Positions 1-8,657 of a DNA stretch of 64,000 bases are shown here, in pieces. Source of the stretch: Trichothermofontia sichuanensis B231 (GTDB taxonomy: Bacteria; Cyanobacteriota; Cyanobacteriia; B231). How positions within the stretch are numbered: position 1 is the stretch's first letter; the number at the start of each line of letters is the position of its first letter. A program made the position numbers and the translations under genes. Under the pieces are notes generated by a model. The model made no database searches. It was not told where the DNA came from and saw only the letters and a program-made list of their open reading frames with translations. The stretch covers positions 3,119,741 to 3,183,740 of the forward strand of contig NZ_CP110848.1 of the NCBI RefSeq assembly GCF_026240635.1. Direction: 5' to 3'.

Positions 1-1320
1 CGGCTGACAAAATACAATGTTTGCTAACCCAGCCCCATGGGGAGCCACGATCGCACTAGCTTGCTGAAAAAGATTAACTTGCTCTGTAAAAGATAGCTTT
101 TCCGGCCTAACCACTTCAAACCCAAAGCGATCGATAATTGCAATAATCTCTTCTTCGTTTAACAAACGACGATGACTAGCATGACCTCGACTAATGTAAA
201 AGCGTCTTGGATAACGGTTACTACCGGCATTAACCTTGTCAAGAAAGGCGCGTCTTAAATAATGACAAACTGACTGCGATACATAGCCCTTGTTAAAAGA
301 AAACAATGGAATCAATAATCTTTGACATTTGGCATATATTTTATTGACAAAGGATAACTTATCTAAGTTAAGATCTACAAGTTCAAAAACTTGATGCTGG
401 AAATTTTCATAATTCTTGTTAAAGATAAACCGATCAATTGCTCGCAAATCTTCTTGTTCTTGTAGTAGACCTATCTTCGGTACCACATCAAATAGCCAAT
501 GAAAGTAACTATAGGCATACCGCGTACCGCAGCAGACAATGTTACCCTCAAGCATCAGTGGTTCTGGTAAATACCGGGAAGATGCCACTAGGGCCACATT
601 TCCTGATGAAGCAGATTCAACAACGGCGTGTTCCGATGAAAAAATCACACGGGTATAAGCATCCAGCCAAAAATAACCATTATGGATAGTTATAATTTGA
701 GCGGGTTCTGATTCAAATCCATGATTAAAATCAGAAAAACTTTGATGGTTAATTAGCTCGATATGCTCTGATGGAAACCGATAGCGTTCAGATGGATATA
801 TTTGAGCAACACTAATATCATCTTGTCTTAACTCATGGGCAACCTGCCACTCCAATTTGGGATCAGCGCAATCTTCAATCACCCTTGATTCCAGTAATTT
901 CATACTGATACAACTTTGAGCCTCATTGTGCCTGCCTTTCTGTTGCAGACAGTACCCGATCGCTAAAAAACCTGGAATCCAATCAGGTTGAACACATAGT
1001 AAATGGATAGATAGGTTTAGAACTGTATCCAGATCCCCACTTTCGATCAGTGATTTAAGAAAATCTTCATAGAAACTGGTAATTTCTGGCCAATTCTGCA
1101 ATGCTTTCTGGAAATAGGGCATTGCAATCTCTGGATGATGATACTGTAACCAAAGTTCTCCTAACTCCAGATACGTTTCTGGTTGATCAGGGCATAGTTC
1201 AATCAACGATCGTGAGTAATCTGCTGCTTGTTCAAGCTGATCTTCAGCAATAGACAGAGCAACCATCAGGCGTAGTGTTTCTACTGCTTCTGGAGAAGCG
1301 TCCTGGGAAGATGAGGTCAT
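1..1320 (-). CDS. TPR plus GT61-family glycosyltransferase, 3' end beyond window
   Basis: The reading frame is open from an ATG at 1320 down to base 1, so about 440 N-terminal residues are visible and the C-terminus is missing. The first 130 or so residues are helical and TPR-like, with Leu/Tyr/Pro spacing such as PETYLELGELW. The second half resembles the GT61 (EOGT/DUF563) fold: a YSYFHWLFDVVPKIGLL block, then RRFYISRG, and near the edge IVAPHGAGLANIVF, the typical GT61 nucleotide-sugar-binding HGAGL motif. GT61 enzymes transfer sugars in surface-polysaccharide or protein glycosylation. The acceptor is unknown. The region is more AT-rich than the genes after it, which could mean transfer. 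The family call is good; the substrate is open. Confidence 0.8.
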   Translation of the reverse strand, partial: MTSSSQDASPEAVETLRLMVALSIAEDQLEQAADYSRSLIELCPDQPETYLELGELWLQYHHPEIAMPYFQKALQNWPEITSFYEDFLKSLIESGDLDTVLNLSIHLLCVQPDWIPGFLAIGYCLQQKGRHNEAQSCISMKLLESRVIEDCADPKLEWQVAHELRQDDISVAQIYPSERYRFPSEHIELINHQSFSDFNHGFESEPAQIITIHNGYFWLDAYTRVIFSSEHAVVESASSGNVALVASSRYLPEPLMLEGNIVCCGTRYAYSYFHWLFDVVPKIGLLQEQEDLRAIDRFIFNKNYENFQHQVFELVDLNLDKLSFVNKIYAKCQRLLIPLFSFNKGYVSQSVCHYLRRAFLDKVNAGSNRYPRRFYISRGHASHRRLLNEEEIIAIIDRFGFEVVRPEKLSFTEQVNLFQQASAIVAPHGAGLANIVFCQP

Positions 1321-1381
1321 TGCTGCAATGGTAAATAGGATGAGATCTTTAAGAGTTAACAGAAAACTCCGACATCATCGC

Positions 1382-2086
1382 CTAGTCCACTAGGCCCGAT
1401 CGCAGGGCGCGAACGGCGGCCTGGGTGCGATCGCTGGCACATAACTTATTGAGAATACTGCGTACATGGGTCTTGACTGTCCCCACCGTAATATAGAGTT
1501 TTTCAGCAATTTCGGCATTGCTACAGCCCGCCACAATCAGTTCCAAGACCTCCAATTCCCGCTCCGTTAATGGATCAGTCAACAGCAGGTCATCATCACC
1601 TAGGGGTAACGGGGTGCTAATCGGGCGGCGATGGGGAGCAGGGACGGGAGGACTGGTGGTGGATACCTGGGTTTGCTTCAGCACAATGCGGGCGATCGTG
1701 GGATCAATCCAGGCGTTACCCTCACGAGTCGCCTGTAGCGCCTCAACCAACTTATCCATACTGACATCCTTCATACAGTAAGAGTCGGCCCCCGCGGCAA
1801 ATGCCGCCAGTACCGATGACTCGTTGTCGTGCATCGTGAGGATCAGGACCCGGCTCTGGGGCACCCTCTGCTTAATGTCACGGGTGAGTTCGATGCCATC
1901 GCGATCGGGCAGGCCAATATCCACCACCGCCACATCGGGTTGCTGAGCCTGCACGACCGAAAGGCCCCCCGCTGCCGTCCCCGACTCCCCCACTACCGCA
2001 ATCCCCGATCGCTGTTGTAGCCCTGTTTTTAACCCGATCCGGGTTAAGTCGTGGTCCTCGATCAGCACCACCCGAATGGTTTCCAT
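1382..2086 (-). CDS. NarL/FixJ-type response regulator
   Basis: This 234-residue protein has an N-terminal receiver domain (about 4-120) and a C-terminal LuxR-type helix-turn-helix (about 170-230). The phospho-acceptor is predicted to be Asp56 in VVDIGLPDRDG, with acidic residues at IEDHD and a conserved Lys near KDVSMDKL. The recognition helix region reads NAEIAEKLYITVGTVKTH. A proline-rich linker joins the domains. It should be a DNA-binding regulator phosphorylated by a histidine kinase, but no kinase is adjacent. The ATG at 2086 lies 20 bases after the TldE stop on the same strand, so the two are probably co-transcribed. It is not clearly Ycf29/Rre1, so no symbol is given. Confidence 0.9.
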   Translation of the reverse strand: METIRVVLIEDHDLTRIGLKTGLQQRSGIAVVGESGTAAGGLSVVQAQQPDVAVVDIGLPDRDGIELTRDIKQRVPQSRVLILTMHDNESSVLAAFAAGADSYCMKDVSMDKLVEALQATREGNAWIDPTIARIVLKQTQVSTTSPPVPAPHRRPISTPLPLGDDDLLLTDPLTERELEVLELIVAGCSNAEIAEKLYITVGTVKTHVRSILNKLCASDRTQAAVRALRSGLVD

Positions 2087-2106
2087 GCCTGATGATTCCC
2101 CCCTAA

Positions 2107-3447
2107 TTATTCACCTGTAATCGCTAGTGCATCCACCCAAATGTAGGGACAAACTCCATTCGGTTTCACTTCCGCTTTGGGGGCCACATAGATAATTGAC
2201 TGGAGGAGTTGCCGGAAGTCCCCCGCCACCGTCGCTGCTTCAATACTCGTCCGTTGGCCATCCCGAATCAACCAACCATCAAAGGGCAAAGAGAACGAGC
2301 CTTCCAGAGCACTGACCCCAGCATGGAGGGCGTGTAAATCATCGATGAGAACGACATTATCCGCCGTTTCTAAGTCATAATGGGTTTCCGCCGGGACCTG
2401 AGAAAACACATGGAAAAAGTGAGGACTAACCGTCACCTTCGCCCCCATGTTGGCATTCCCAGTCGGTTGGGCATTTAACCGTTTTGCCGTCCCCGCACTG
2501 TGCAAAAAGTTGGTTAAAACTCCATTCTGGATCAACGGCACACACCGAGTTGGGGTGCCTTCCCCATCAAAGTGGCTGATCGTAATGTTATCGGGATGCA
2601 GGGCATCATCATTCACTGACAACAGTGACGAAGCGATCGTCTGTCCCAGCGATTCTGGCGTCGATAGGCTTTGCTTATCGAGGACATTCTGAGCATTAAA
2701 GAGATTAGAAAACGCCCCTAAGAGGCTCAAAAATGCTTCTGGCGAAAAGACCACTCGATATTTACCCGAAGAGATTTTTTCATAGTCAAGGTGGCTAATG
2801 GTTTTCTCGATTACTTCCTGCAAACAGTCATCGATCGGGAGGGTATCCAAACTGCGACCAAGGCGAAACCCACCCGCACTACGGGGTTTTTTCCCCGCCA
2901 TCTCCGTCTTGCTATAGAGATAGAGAGACGTATAGGCATTACGTTCCTGGCGCTGGGCACCCTCGCTATTGAAATAAAAGCGATCGATTACCTGTTGCGA
3001 CAGGCCATTATAGGGAACACTGACGATGGCCGGATGGGCTGCTAGCAGTTGTTTCTCAGCCGCCAACAGCGTGGTCACCAAGCGTTCGATCGGGACTGGC
3101 GGCACTACCGTATCAGGCCAGGGAGGAATGGGTTTGGTAGCTTCCGGACTAAAATCCGGGATATGTTCCTTCGCCCCAAATGCGCTCGCTTCCTGAGCCG
3201 TTTTGAGCGCCATTTCTAGGCCGATCGGGTCAACATCCGTGGTGCTAGTAATCCCGACCGTCCCAGCCTGATTCCAAACCCGTACCGTCACAGAAGAACG
3301 GGTGGAAGCTTCAACCTGTTTGGGTTCCCCCTGATCCACTTGGGCGCTGCTTTCATCAATCGTCGCCCCATAGACATCAAATTTAGTAATTCCTAATTGC
3401 GTGGCAATCTGCTGCGCCTGACTGGCAAGTTCTTCAACGTTTAACAT
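2107..3447 (-). CDS. TldD/PmbA family metalloprotease-like protein (TldE/PmbA type)
   Basis: The 446 residues match the usual PmbA/TldE length. N-terminal features include TSTTDVDPIGLEMALKTA. The C-terminal half has the conserved FDGEGTPTRCVPLIQNGVL block and ends with the glycine-rich barrel-like segment SALEGSFSLPFDGWLI. In other bacteria TldD and TldE form a heterodimeric protease that trims unfolded peptides and processes some ribosomal peptides; TldD carries the zinc site and TldE is the partner subunit. No TldD is in the window. It is the first gene of a likely two-gene transcript with the response regulator downstream. The start ATG at 3447 is the only good one. Confidence 0.88.
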   Translation of the reverse strand: MLNVEELASQAQQIATQLGITKFDVYGATIDESSAQVDQGEPKQVEASTRSSVTVRVWNQAGTVGITSTTDVDPIGLEMALKTAQEASAFGAKEHIPDFSPEATKPIPPWPDTVVPPVPIERLVTTLLAAEKQLLAAHPAIVSVPYNGLSQQVIDRFYFNSEGAQRQERNAYTSLYLYSKTEMAGKKPRSAGGFRLGRSLDTLPIDDCLQEVIEKTISHLDYEKISSGKYRVVFSPEAFLSLLGAFSNLFNAQNVLDKQSLSTPESLGQTIASSLLSVNDDALHPDNITISHFDGEGTPTRCVPLIQNGVLTNFLHSAGTAKRLNAQPTGNANMGAKVTVSPHFFHVFSQVPAETHYDLETADNVVLIDDLHALHAGVSALEGSFSLPFDGWLIRDGQRTSIEAATVAGDFRQLLQSIIYVAPKAEVKPNGVCPYIWVDALAITGE

Positions 3448-3541
3448 GTCGCTTATTGGGTAAGTGCGGACGCCAGCGCTTCTGGCCTGTGTCTACGAGT
3501 ATAGTTGGTAAACCTGCTCTGGGTCGCGATCGCTTACCAGT

Positions 3542-3892
3542 TTAGCGTACCCCCGTTTGCGCCTTAGCTAACCGATCAATGACAACATTGGGGCCAGAAA
3601 ATCCCTTATGGGCCGGGGTTATCAGGATGGTCAGACTGGCGATCGTTGAGGAGGATATCCAGGATGCGTCGGTTCTCAGTCTGCAAGCCACGGACTTCCT
3701 GTTCAAGCCACGGACTTCCTGTTGTAGCTCGTGGACCTGCTGCTGCATCACTCGGATCGATTGCAGAATCGCAGTCCGCTCCTGACGGTCCTCAGCCGCC
3801 AGGTTAGCTAGAGTCTGAATAGTACGACTGTTTGACTCAACTAACTGAGCCAACTGATCTAACCGTTCATCTGTCCAACGTTCCACACTCAT
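3542..3892 (-). CDS. Small coiled-coil protein with C-terminus frameshifted by a 20-bp duplication
   Basis: The N-terminal 70 residues (MSVERWTDERLDQLAQLVES and on, then AILQSIRVMQQQVHELQQEV) form a coiled coil typical of a small cyanobacterial family of unknown function. After GL at about residue 77 the frame shifts. The expected tail, QTENRRILDILLND and on to a stop at 3606-3608, is present in another frame. The cause is an exact 20-bp tandem duplication at 3684-3703 / 3704-3723. The product annotated here therefore ends in 40 unrelated residues. The ATG lies inside an 11-bp triplicated sequence. The family assignment is from memory of the N-terminal and tail motifs. Confidence 0.7.
   Translation of the reverse strand: MSVERWTDERLDQLAQLVESNSRTIQTLANLAAEDRQERTAILQSIRVMQQQVHELQQEVRGLNRKSVACRLRTDASWISSSTIASLTILITPAHKGFSGPNVVIDRLAKAQTGVR
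3684..3723. repeat. Exact 20-bp tandem duplication inside a coding region
   Basis: Copies at 3684-3703 and 3704-3723 are identical and adjacent. Twenty is not a multiple of three, so the second copy changes the frame of the coiled-coil gene. Removing one copy restores the family-like tail ending at 3606. Confidence 0.95.
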
Positions 3893-3918
3893 TTGTCACT
3901 CATTTGTCACTCATTTGT
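3886..3918. repeat. 11-bp tandem repeat, three copies, spanning a start codon
   Basis: The unit CACTCATTTGT is repeated exactly three times. On the minus strand each copy supplies an ATG-AGT start-like codon in a different frame. The copy next to the gene gives the start used at 3892. Confidence 0.93.
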
Positions 3919-4118
3919 CTCACTTGTCGATTGATTCCCCGATCGCATCCCTAATTGAAAACTGGAAGCATGAGTCGATTTCTTGTTTCAGCATAATCCA
4001 ATCCTAGCCAGATCCCGCCTTGTCACCAGTGAGGGCACCGCATGGCCAGTCAAATGCTTATACTAAAGCAGTGAGAGTACCCCCACCCAGCCTCGGACCT
4101 ATCCCGGCCCCCCCTGAT

Positions 4119-4203
4119 CCCTAAGCCTGAGTACCCTAAGCCTGAGTACTTCACCCCCGATTCCCTGTTCCCCCTCACTCCTCTTGCCTCACTCCTCTTG
4201 CCT
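4119..4203. repeat. Two further short tandem duplications upstream of larE
   Basis: A 15-bp unit is duplicated at 4119-4133 / 4134-4148 and a 14-bp unit at 4176-4189 / 4190-4203, both exact. The gap between the coiled-coil gene and larE (3919-4236) otherwise shows only pyrimidine-rich sequence and no gene. Confidence 0.93.
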
Positions 4204-4236
4204 CATTGACTCACTTCTCCTGCCCTACCGCTCACC

Positions 4237-5079
4237 ATGCTCTCCCTCGACCCTAACCTTCAGCAAAAACTTATCCACCTGAAAACCCTCTTTGCCGACA
4301 TGGAGCGGGCACTGATTGCCTACTCTGGCGGCGTTGACAGTACCCTGGTGGCCAAAATTGCTGTGGATGTATTGGGCGATCGCGCCCTGGCAGTAACCGC
4401 CGTTTCCCCTTCCCTATTGCCAGAGGATCTGGAGGAGGCACGGCTCCAGGCAGCCACGATCGGCATTCAGCATGAAGAGGTGGCCACCCACGAACTGGAT
4501 AATCCCAACTATGCCGCGAACCCGGTCAATCGTTGCTATTTCTGCAAAAGTGAATTGCACGACACGCTCCGACCGCTGGCTCTAGAACGGGGCTATCCCT
4601 ACGTGGTGGATGGCATCAATGCTGACGACCTCCAAGACTACCGCCCCGGTATCCAAGCCGCCCGTGAACGCGGTGCCCGATCGCCCCTGGCAGAAGTAGG
4701 GATCAGCAAAGCCGAAGTCCGGCAACTGTCCCAGTGGTTGGGACTCCCTTGGTGGGACAAACCCGCCCAACCCTGCCTCAGTTCCCGCTTCCCCTATGGT
4801 GAGACGATTACGATCGCCAAACTCCAACGGGTCGGTCGAGCGGAATACTACCTGCGGCAATTAGGCTATCGGACAGTCCGGGTGCGATCGCAGGCCGATA
4901 CAGCCCGGATTGAGTTGCCCCCAGAACAACTGCAAACCTTTGTTACCACCACCGATCTCCCGGCCTTGGTAGAAACCTTTCAGTCCCTCGGTTTTCTCTA
5001 CGTGACCCTGGATCTAGAAGGGTTTCGCAGTGGCAAATTGAATCAAGGGTTGGCCACAGATGCCCACCCATTGGACTAG
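4237..5079 (+). CDS. larE: ATP-dependent sacrificial sulfur transferase LarE
   Basis: The 280-residue protein has the PP-loop ATP-binding motif SGGVDST at residues 30-36 and the family block NRCYFCKSEL. A later PCLSSRFPYG carries Cys180, which sits where the sacrificial sulfur-donating cysteine of Lactobacillus LarE is found. LarE adenylates a carboxylated pyridinium intermediate and gives up its cysteine sulfur to build the nickel-pincer cofactor of lactate racemase. LarB, LarC and LarA are not in the window, so the gene is an orphan here. It converges on pyrB, with 28 bases between stops that include an 11-bp tandem duplication (5082-5103). The ATG at 4237 fits the usual family N-terminus. 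Confidence 0.9.
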   Translation: MLSLDPNLQQKLIHLKTLFADMERALIAYSGGVDSTLVAKIAVDVLGDRALAVTAVSPSLLPEDLEEARLQAATIGIQHEEVATHELDNPNYAANPVNRCYFCKSELHDTLRPLALERGYPYVVDGINADDLQDYRPGIQAARERGARSPLAEVGISKAEVRQLSQWLGLPWWDKPAQPCLSSRFPYGETITIAKLQRVGRAEYYLRQLGYRTVRVRSQADTARIELPPEQLQTFVTTTDLPALVETFQSLGFLYVTLDLEGFRSGKLNQGLATDAHPLD

Positions 5080-5107
5080 ATTCAATTCAGGCTCAATTCA
5101 GGCTATA

Positions 5108-6100
5108 TTATCCCCCCCGGCCACTCCCCATCAGGTATAACAGGGCCATCCGCACCGCTACCCCACTCGTCACCTGTTGGGGAATCAAACTCACCTGCGG
5201 GTCATCCATTAATTCCGAACTGATTTCCACTCCCCGATTCACCGGCCCCGGATGTAATACCCGTACCTGGGGTTGACAGAGGCGCAGGCGATCGTGGGTG
5301 AGGCCAAACTGCTGGTGATATTCGCGCAAACTGGGCAGCAGGTGTTGGCTCATGCGTTCCCGTTGCAGGCGCAAAGCCATGACAAAATCAGCCTTTTCTA
5401 AAGCTGGCTCCAGTTCCCAATGGAGATGAAGTGAACCCGGACGGTTTTCGCCATAGGTCGCAAAGAGCTTCGGTAACAGGGTGGGTGGCCCCGCCAGATG
5501 CACCTCAGCCCCGCTGGCTGTCAAACTCCACAGGTTCGATCGTGCGACCCGTGAATGCACAATATCCCCCACGATCGCAATTTTTTTCCCCTCAAGCAAC
5601 GCCAAACGCGGCTGTTTTGCATCCAGCAACACACAGAGGGTAAACAGATCTAGCAACGCTTGCGACGGGTGTTCATGCTGGCCATCCCCGGCATTGAGCA
5701 CTCCCACCCCCGCCTGGAGGTGATCCATCGCCGCCGCGATCGTCTGGGGTACCCCCGCTTCCCGATGACGGATGACCATCAGGTCGGTGCCCATCGCCAG
5801 ATAGGTTTTGGCTGTATCCAGAATCGTTTCCCCTTTGGTCAGGGAAGAAGTCCCTGGGGTAAAGTTGAGGGTATCGGCAGACAATCGTTTAGCCGCCAGT
5901 TCAAAGCTACTACGGGTGCGGGTCGACGGTTCAAAAAATAAATTGGTCACCACCTGTCCCTGGAGAGCCGGCACTTTTTTGGTCCGCCGGGACAGGACCT
6001 CACGGAAACTGGCCGCCGTTTGCAAAATCACATCGTATTCGGCTGGGGTAAAGTCGGCTAAGGAGAGAATATGGCGACGGGTCCAGGAGGGGGCAGTCAT
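5108..6100 (-). CDS. pyrB: Aspartate carbamoyltransferase catalytic subunit
   Basis: At 330 residues it has the usual length. It carries the carbamoyl-phosphate signature STRTRSSFE, the HPSQALLDL block, and [12 protein letters not shown] near the C-terminus, which binds aspartate and phosphate. The enzyme joins carbamoyl phosphate and aspartate to give N-carbamoylaspartate, the committed step of pyrimidine synthesis, in the cytoplasm. There is no PyrI regulatory subunit nearby, as is normal in cyanobacteria. It is monocistronic and reads away from the GerMN gene, with which it shares the 6101-6333 upstream region. Confidence 0.97.
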   Translation of the reverse strand: MTAPSWTRRHILSLADFTPAEYDVILQTAASFREVLSRRTKKVPALQGQVVTNLFFEPSTRTRSSFELAAKRLSADTLNFTPGTSSLTKGETILDTAKTYLAMGTDLMVIRHREAGVPQTIAAAMDHLQAGVGVLNAGDGQHEHPSQALLDLFTLCVLLDAKQPRLALLEGKKIAIVGDIVHSRVARSNLWSLTASGAEVHLAGPPTLLPKLFATYGENRPGSLHLHWELEPALEKADFVMALRLQRERMSQHLLPSLREYHQQFGLTHDRLRLCQPQVRVLHPGPVNRGVEISSELMDDPQVSLIPQQVTSGVAVRMALLYLMGSGRGG

Positions 6101-6333
6101 GGTCGGGGTTGCGAGAATGCAGGGGGTTGGCTCAAGCTGACGGGTACTCGGCGTTTGGGGAAATGCAACGCTAATAAAACGCTAATGTCAGGATGACGCT
6201 GGGGGCGGGTTTATGGGTTTCCCTGGTCATACGTCCCAATTTCGGGTAAACCCGCCCCTACTTTACCGGATGGGGGGAACTCTGCTCTGAAAAAGACTTC
6301 AAATAATCTATGGTATAAGGCAGGGTGTTAGCT

Positions 6334-7317
6334 ATGAATGTTAAGGTTGTCGATTGTTTAAAACTGGCGATCGTGCCCCTGGCGACGGGTGTGGCCCTAT
6401 TTGGAGTCAATTTTACGCCCGTTCGCGTCGCCTCTCGCCAGGAGAATCGCCTGATCGTGATGGCCCCTAGTCCCGATCATGAGCCGCTGTCGTCCACCCC
6501 AGTAGCAAAATCACCCCCCTCCCCCTCCTCAACTAACTCACCCCCCCTCGCTTCACCCGCGCCGACAACGGCCCCCCAGACAACTACCCAGACAGCCCCC
6601 CCCCAGGCTGCTCTCGCCCTGTCCTCCTCCACGGCCAGCCCCCCCCCAAACCAACCAGCAAGTCTGGCTTCTGGGCGCACCCAACTGGCCTCGCCTTCCT
6701 CGTCTCCACCTGTAACCCCGCGCCCTGTTGCTGACCGTTCTACCCCGACGGCCCCCTCACCAGCCCATGCCTCCCCAGTGAACCCAGCGGCCAGCCAGCC
6801 AGCTACTGCCGCGTTACCAGAGTTAGTCACCTTCGCCCCATTACCTGTTAGTACCCCCACCCTGATTGCCCAGAATTCTCAGGACTCGGTGCCATCAGAG
6901 GTCTCCCGCTCACCTATCGCTGCTCTCCCCAGCCCGTCTCAGCCCACCCCAGTCCGAACGAACAACCCCAGCACCACCCAGGTGACCGTGTTTACGATCG
7001 ACAACCAATGTAATGATTTCCGGCAAACCCAACTCACCGTCCCCACGGATAAGGCAATGGAAACGGCGATCGGTAAAGTGCTTGAAGATCGCGAAAGCGG
7101 GGATTTCAGCCTAGGGGGATACCGGATTAGCGTCAACGGTGGCGTAGCAACCGTGGATCTGCGGCCTGCCCCCCATTCCGAGCGATCGCTCCATTCCCTC
7201 ACCCATTGTGAACAGTTGGCCCTCTTTGGTGGCATCCGCCGAACCCTCCTAGGCAATACCCAATGGGGGATTCAGGATGTCCAGTTCACGATCGCGGGCG
7301 AGGAACTGTATTTCTAA
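6334..7317 (+). CDS. GerMN-domain secreted or membrane-anchored protein
   Basis: The ORF can start at a GTG (6325) or at the ATG at 6334; the ATG has a GGCAGGG-like site at suitable spacing. A hydrophobic N-terminal helix (LKLAIVPLATGVALFGVNF) serves as signal or anchor. It is followed by about 180 low-complexity residues rich in Pro, Ser, Thr and Ala. The last 110 residues (VTVFTIDNQCNDFRQ to VQFTIAGEEL) match the GerMN domain, found in spore-germination and cell-envelope lipoproteins. The function in cyanobacteria is unknown; a periplasmic role is inferred. A strong terminator follows at 7355. Confidence 0.8.
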   Translation: MNVKVVDCLKLAIVPLATGVALFGVNFTPVRVASRQENRLIVMAPSPDHEPLSSTPVAKSPPSPSSTNSPPLASPAPTTAPQTTTQTAPPQAALALSSSTASPPPNQPASLASGRTQLASPSSSPPVTPRPVADRSTPTAPSPAHASPVNPAASQPATAALPELVTFAPLPVSTPTLIAQNSQDSVPSEVSRSPIAALPSPSQPTPVRTNNPSTTQVTVFTIDNQCNDFRQTQLTVPTDKAMETAIGKVLEDRESGDFSLGGYRISVNGGVATVDLRPAPHSERSLHSLTHCEQLALFGGIRRTLLGNTQWGIQDVQFTIAGEELYF

Positions 7318-7354
7318 CACTACTAACACCAGACCACACCCAGTCATCCTACTC

Positions 7355-7383
7355 CCGAACCGCAAAACGGTTCGGATTTTTTT
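7355..7383 (+). terminator. Rho-independent terminator
   Basis: An 8-bp perfect GC-rich stem (CCGAACCG / CGGTTCGG) with loop CAAAA is followed by ATTTTTTT. It ends the GerMN transcript and insulates the hli gene. Confidence 0.9.
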
Positions 7384-7404
7384 GTTAACCGCTTGCAATG
7401 AATC

Positions 7405-7422
7405 GTTACATTAATTAATATA
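7405..7422 (+). promoter_or_regulatory. HLR1-like element (possible RpaB site) upstream of hli
   Basis: GTTACATT is followed after two bases by TTAATATA, which resembles the two imperfect repeats of HLR1, the element bound by the response regulator RpaB at high-light genes. The first half matches fully and the second about 6 of 8. A TATACA -10-like box lies at 7425-7430. This is inference from the motif and from the downstream gene. Confidence 0.5.
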
Positions 7423-7457
7423 AGTATACAAACGAAGGATGTTTCAGGAGGCAGGAT

Positions 7458-7664
7458 ATGAAGGGGCAAGTGATTGAAGAGGGGGGACGCGCTAACATTT
7501 ACGCGATCGAACCCCAGGTGTATGTGGACAGTGACAGTCAGTTTGGCTTCAGTCAACGGGCCGAAAAGCTCAACGGACGACTGGCCATGCTTGGTTTTAT
7601 TTCAGCTCTTGCTCTGGAAGTCTTCACGGGACATGGTGTGATTGGCTGGCTTACCAGCTTGTAA
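7458..7664 (+). CDS. hli: High-light-inducible protein (Hli/Scp, one-helix)
   Basis: This 68-residue protein has the chlorophyll-binding signature EKLNGRLAMLGF in one membrane helix, followed by ALALEVFTGHGVIGWL. One-helix Hli proteins bind chlorophyll and carotenoid in the thylakoid, quench excess energy and assist photosystem II assembly. AGGAGG lies just before the ATG. An HLR1-like element is placed as expected for high-light control through RpaB. The exact subtype (HliA-D) cannot be decided from the sequence alone. Confidence 0.95.
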   Translation: MKGQVIEEGGRANIYAIEPQVYVDSDSQFGFSQRAEKLNGRLAMLGFISALALEVFTGHGVIGWLTSL

Positions 7665-7743
7665 AACTTAAGAGAAGTTTATTGGGATTCCACGGAGTAT
7701 CCTTCCTGGGGTCCCACTTTAGTTTGGCAGCGAACCGCAATAA

Positions 7744-8097
7744 TCACCCGGAATAATCACATAGACGGATCAGCGTTTGAAGCCGATCGCGCAGAAGGGT
7801 ATACCGTTGCTGGCGGGTCGAAGCCTGACGGGCAGCTTTAAGAAAAGCCAGATCAGTGTTTAACAAACGCAAATACTTATGAATTTCCGGCTGAATAGCC
7901 CGCAACTGCTGCTGCTGGCTGGGGTTAAGGGTGTCTGGATTCAGAGATAATACCTGGCGCTGGAATTCGACTTGAAGGGTGGCGATTTCTGCCGTCAGCG
8001 CCGACAAGTCAGGTTCATGCTGCTCAAGGTTGGCCACGAGTGCCAAAAGTGCTTGCCGCAAGTGATCGTAGGCATTGCGGTAGGGTTGAGGTAACAT
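7744..8097 (-). CDS. patD: PatD-like heterocyst-frequency control protein
   Basis: The open frame begins at 8157, but MLPQPYRNAYDHL at 8097 matches the usual family start and gives 117 residues. The protein is all helical. The C-terminal block (EIHKYLRLLNTDLAFLKAARQ and LRDRLQTLIRLCDYSG) is as I remember for PatD, which controls heterocyst frequency in Anabaena. Relatives also occur in strains without heterocysts, so its presence does not prove differentiation. No other pattern gene is nearby. The family call is from memory of the C-terminal motif. Confidence 0.75.
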   Translation of the reverse strand: MLPQPYRNAYDHLRQALLALVANLEQHEPDLSALTAEIATLQVEFQRQVLSLNPDTLNPSQQQQLRAIQPEIHKYLRLLNTDLAFLKAARQASTRQQRYTLLRDRLQTLIRLCDYSG

Positions 8098-8157
8098 TGG
8101 AATACACAACCAAATTGTCTGGTTGGTTACAGTTGACGGCCAGTTTATCACCAGCAA

Positions 8158-8657
8158 CGCTCAAGGGTCTGAGTCATTCTTTGACCAGTGCTGGCAAACG
8201 CGGGTTTAGGGAATGTCCTGATGCCAACGCCCTAAACTTGCATACGTGCACAAGCGTGCATTCAGCATATCAGCATCAGTGTGAGTCGGGAGCGCCAGAC
8301 AGAGGGTTGATCCAGTTCTGGGACAGTTATCGAGTGTAACTCAGACCGACGAGTGTGGGATCAGCTAACCTGTCTGTTAGTTCACCTGATATCGACACAA
8401 TATCTACCCCCTTCGGCCCACGGGGCAATCGCGGGTAAGGATTGCTGGTTAAATTTGACTGAAGATCGTTTAAATTTGTTTAAACGACTTAATACCTCGT
8501 ATAAGAAATCACTGATCGTAGCACTGACTTATATCTAGTATAAAAAATTACCTAATTTTATTGGCTATCGCTGCCCTTTCCGTTACCAATCTCGGCGATA
8601 CCGGTTTTATCCTTACTCCTTATTGCTTCTGCGTCAGTTTCGCCTAGCATCTGCTCC
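8158..8657. other. Intergenic, no gene seen
   Basis: About 500 bases separate patD from rsh. The last 150 bases are AT-rich and contain several TATA-like -10 candidates (8495-8550) that probably drive rsh. No repeat, hairpin or convincing ORF was found. Confidence 0.6.

Noticed and set aside
6477-6860. 127-codon minus-strand ORF
   Set aside because: It is the shadow of the Pro/Ser/Thr-rich segment of the GerMN gene.
8353-8538. 61-codon ORF upstream of rsh
   Set aside because: No motif and it overlaps the AT-rich presumed promoter.
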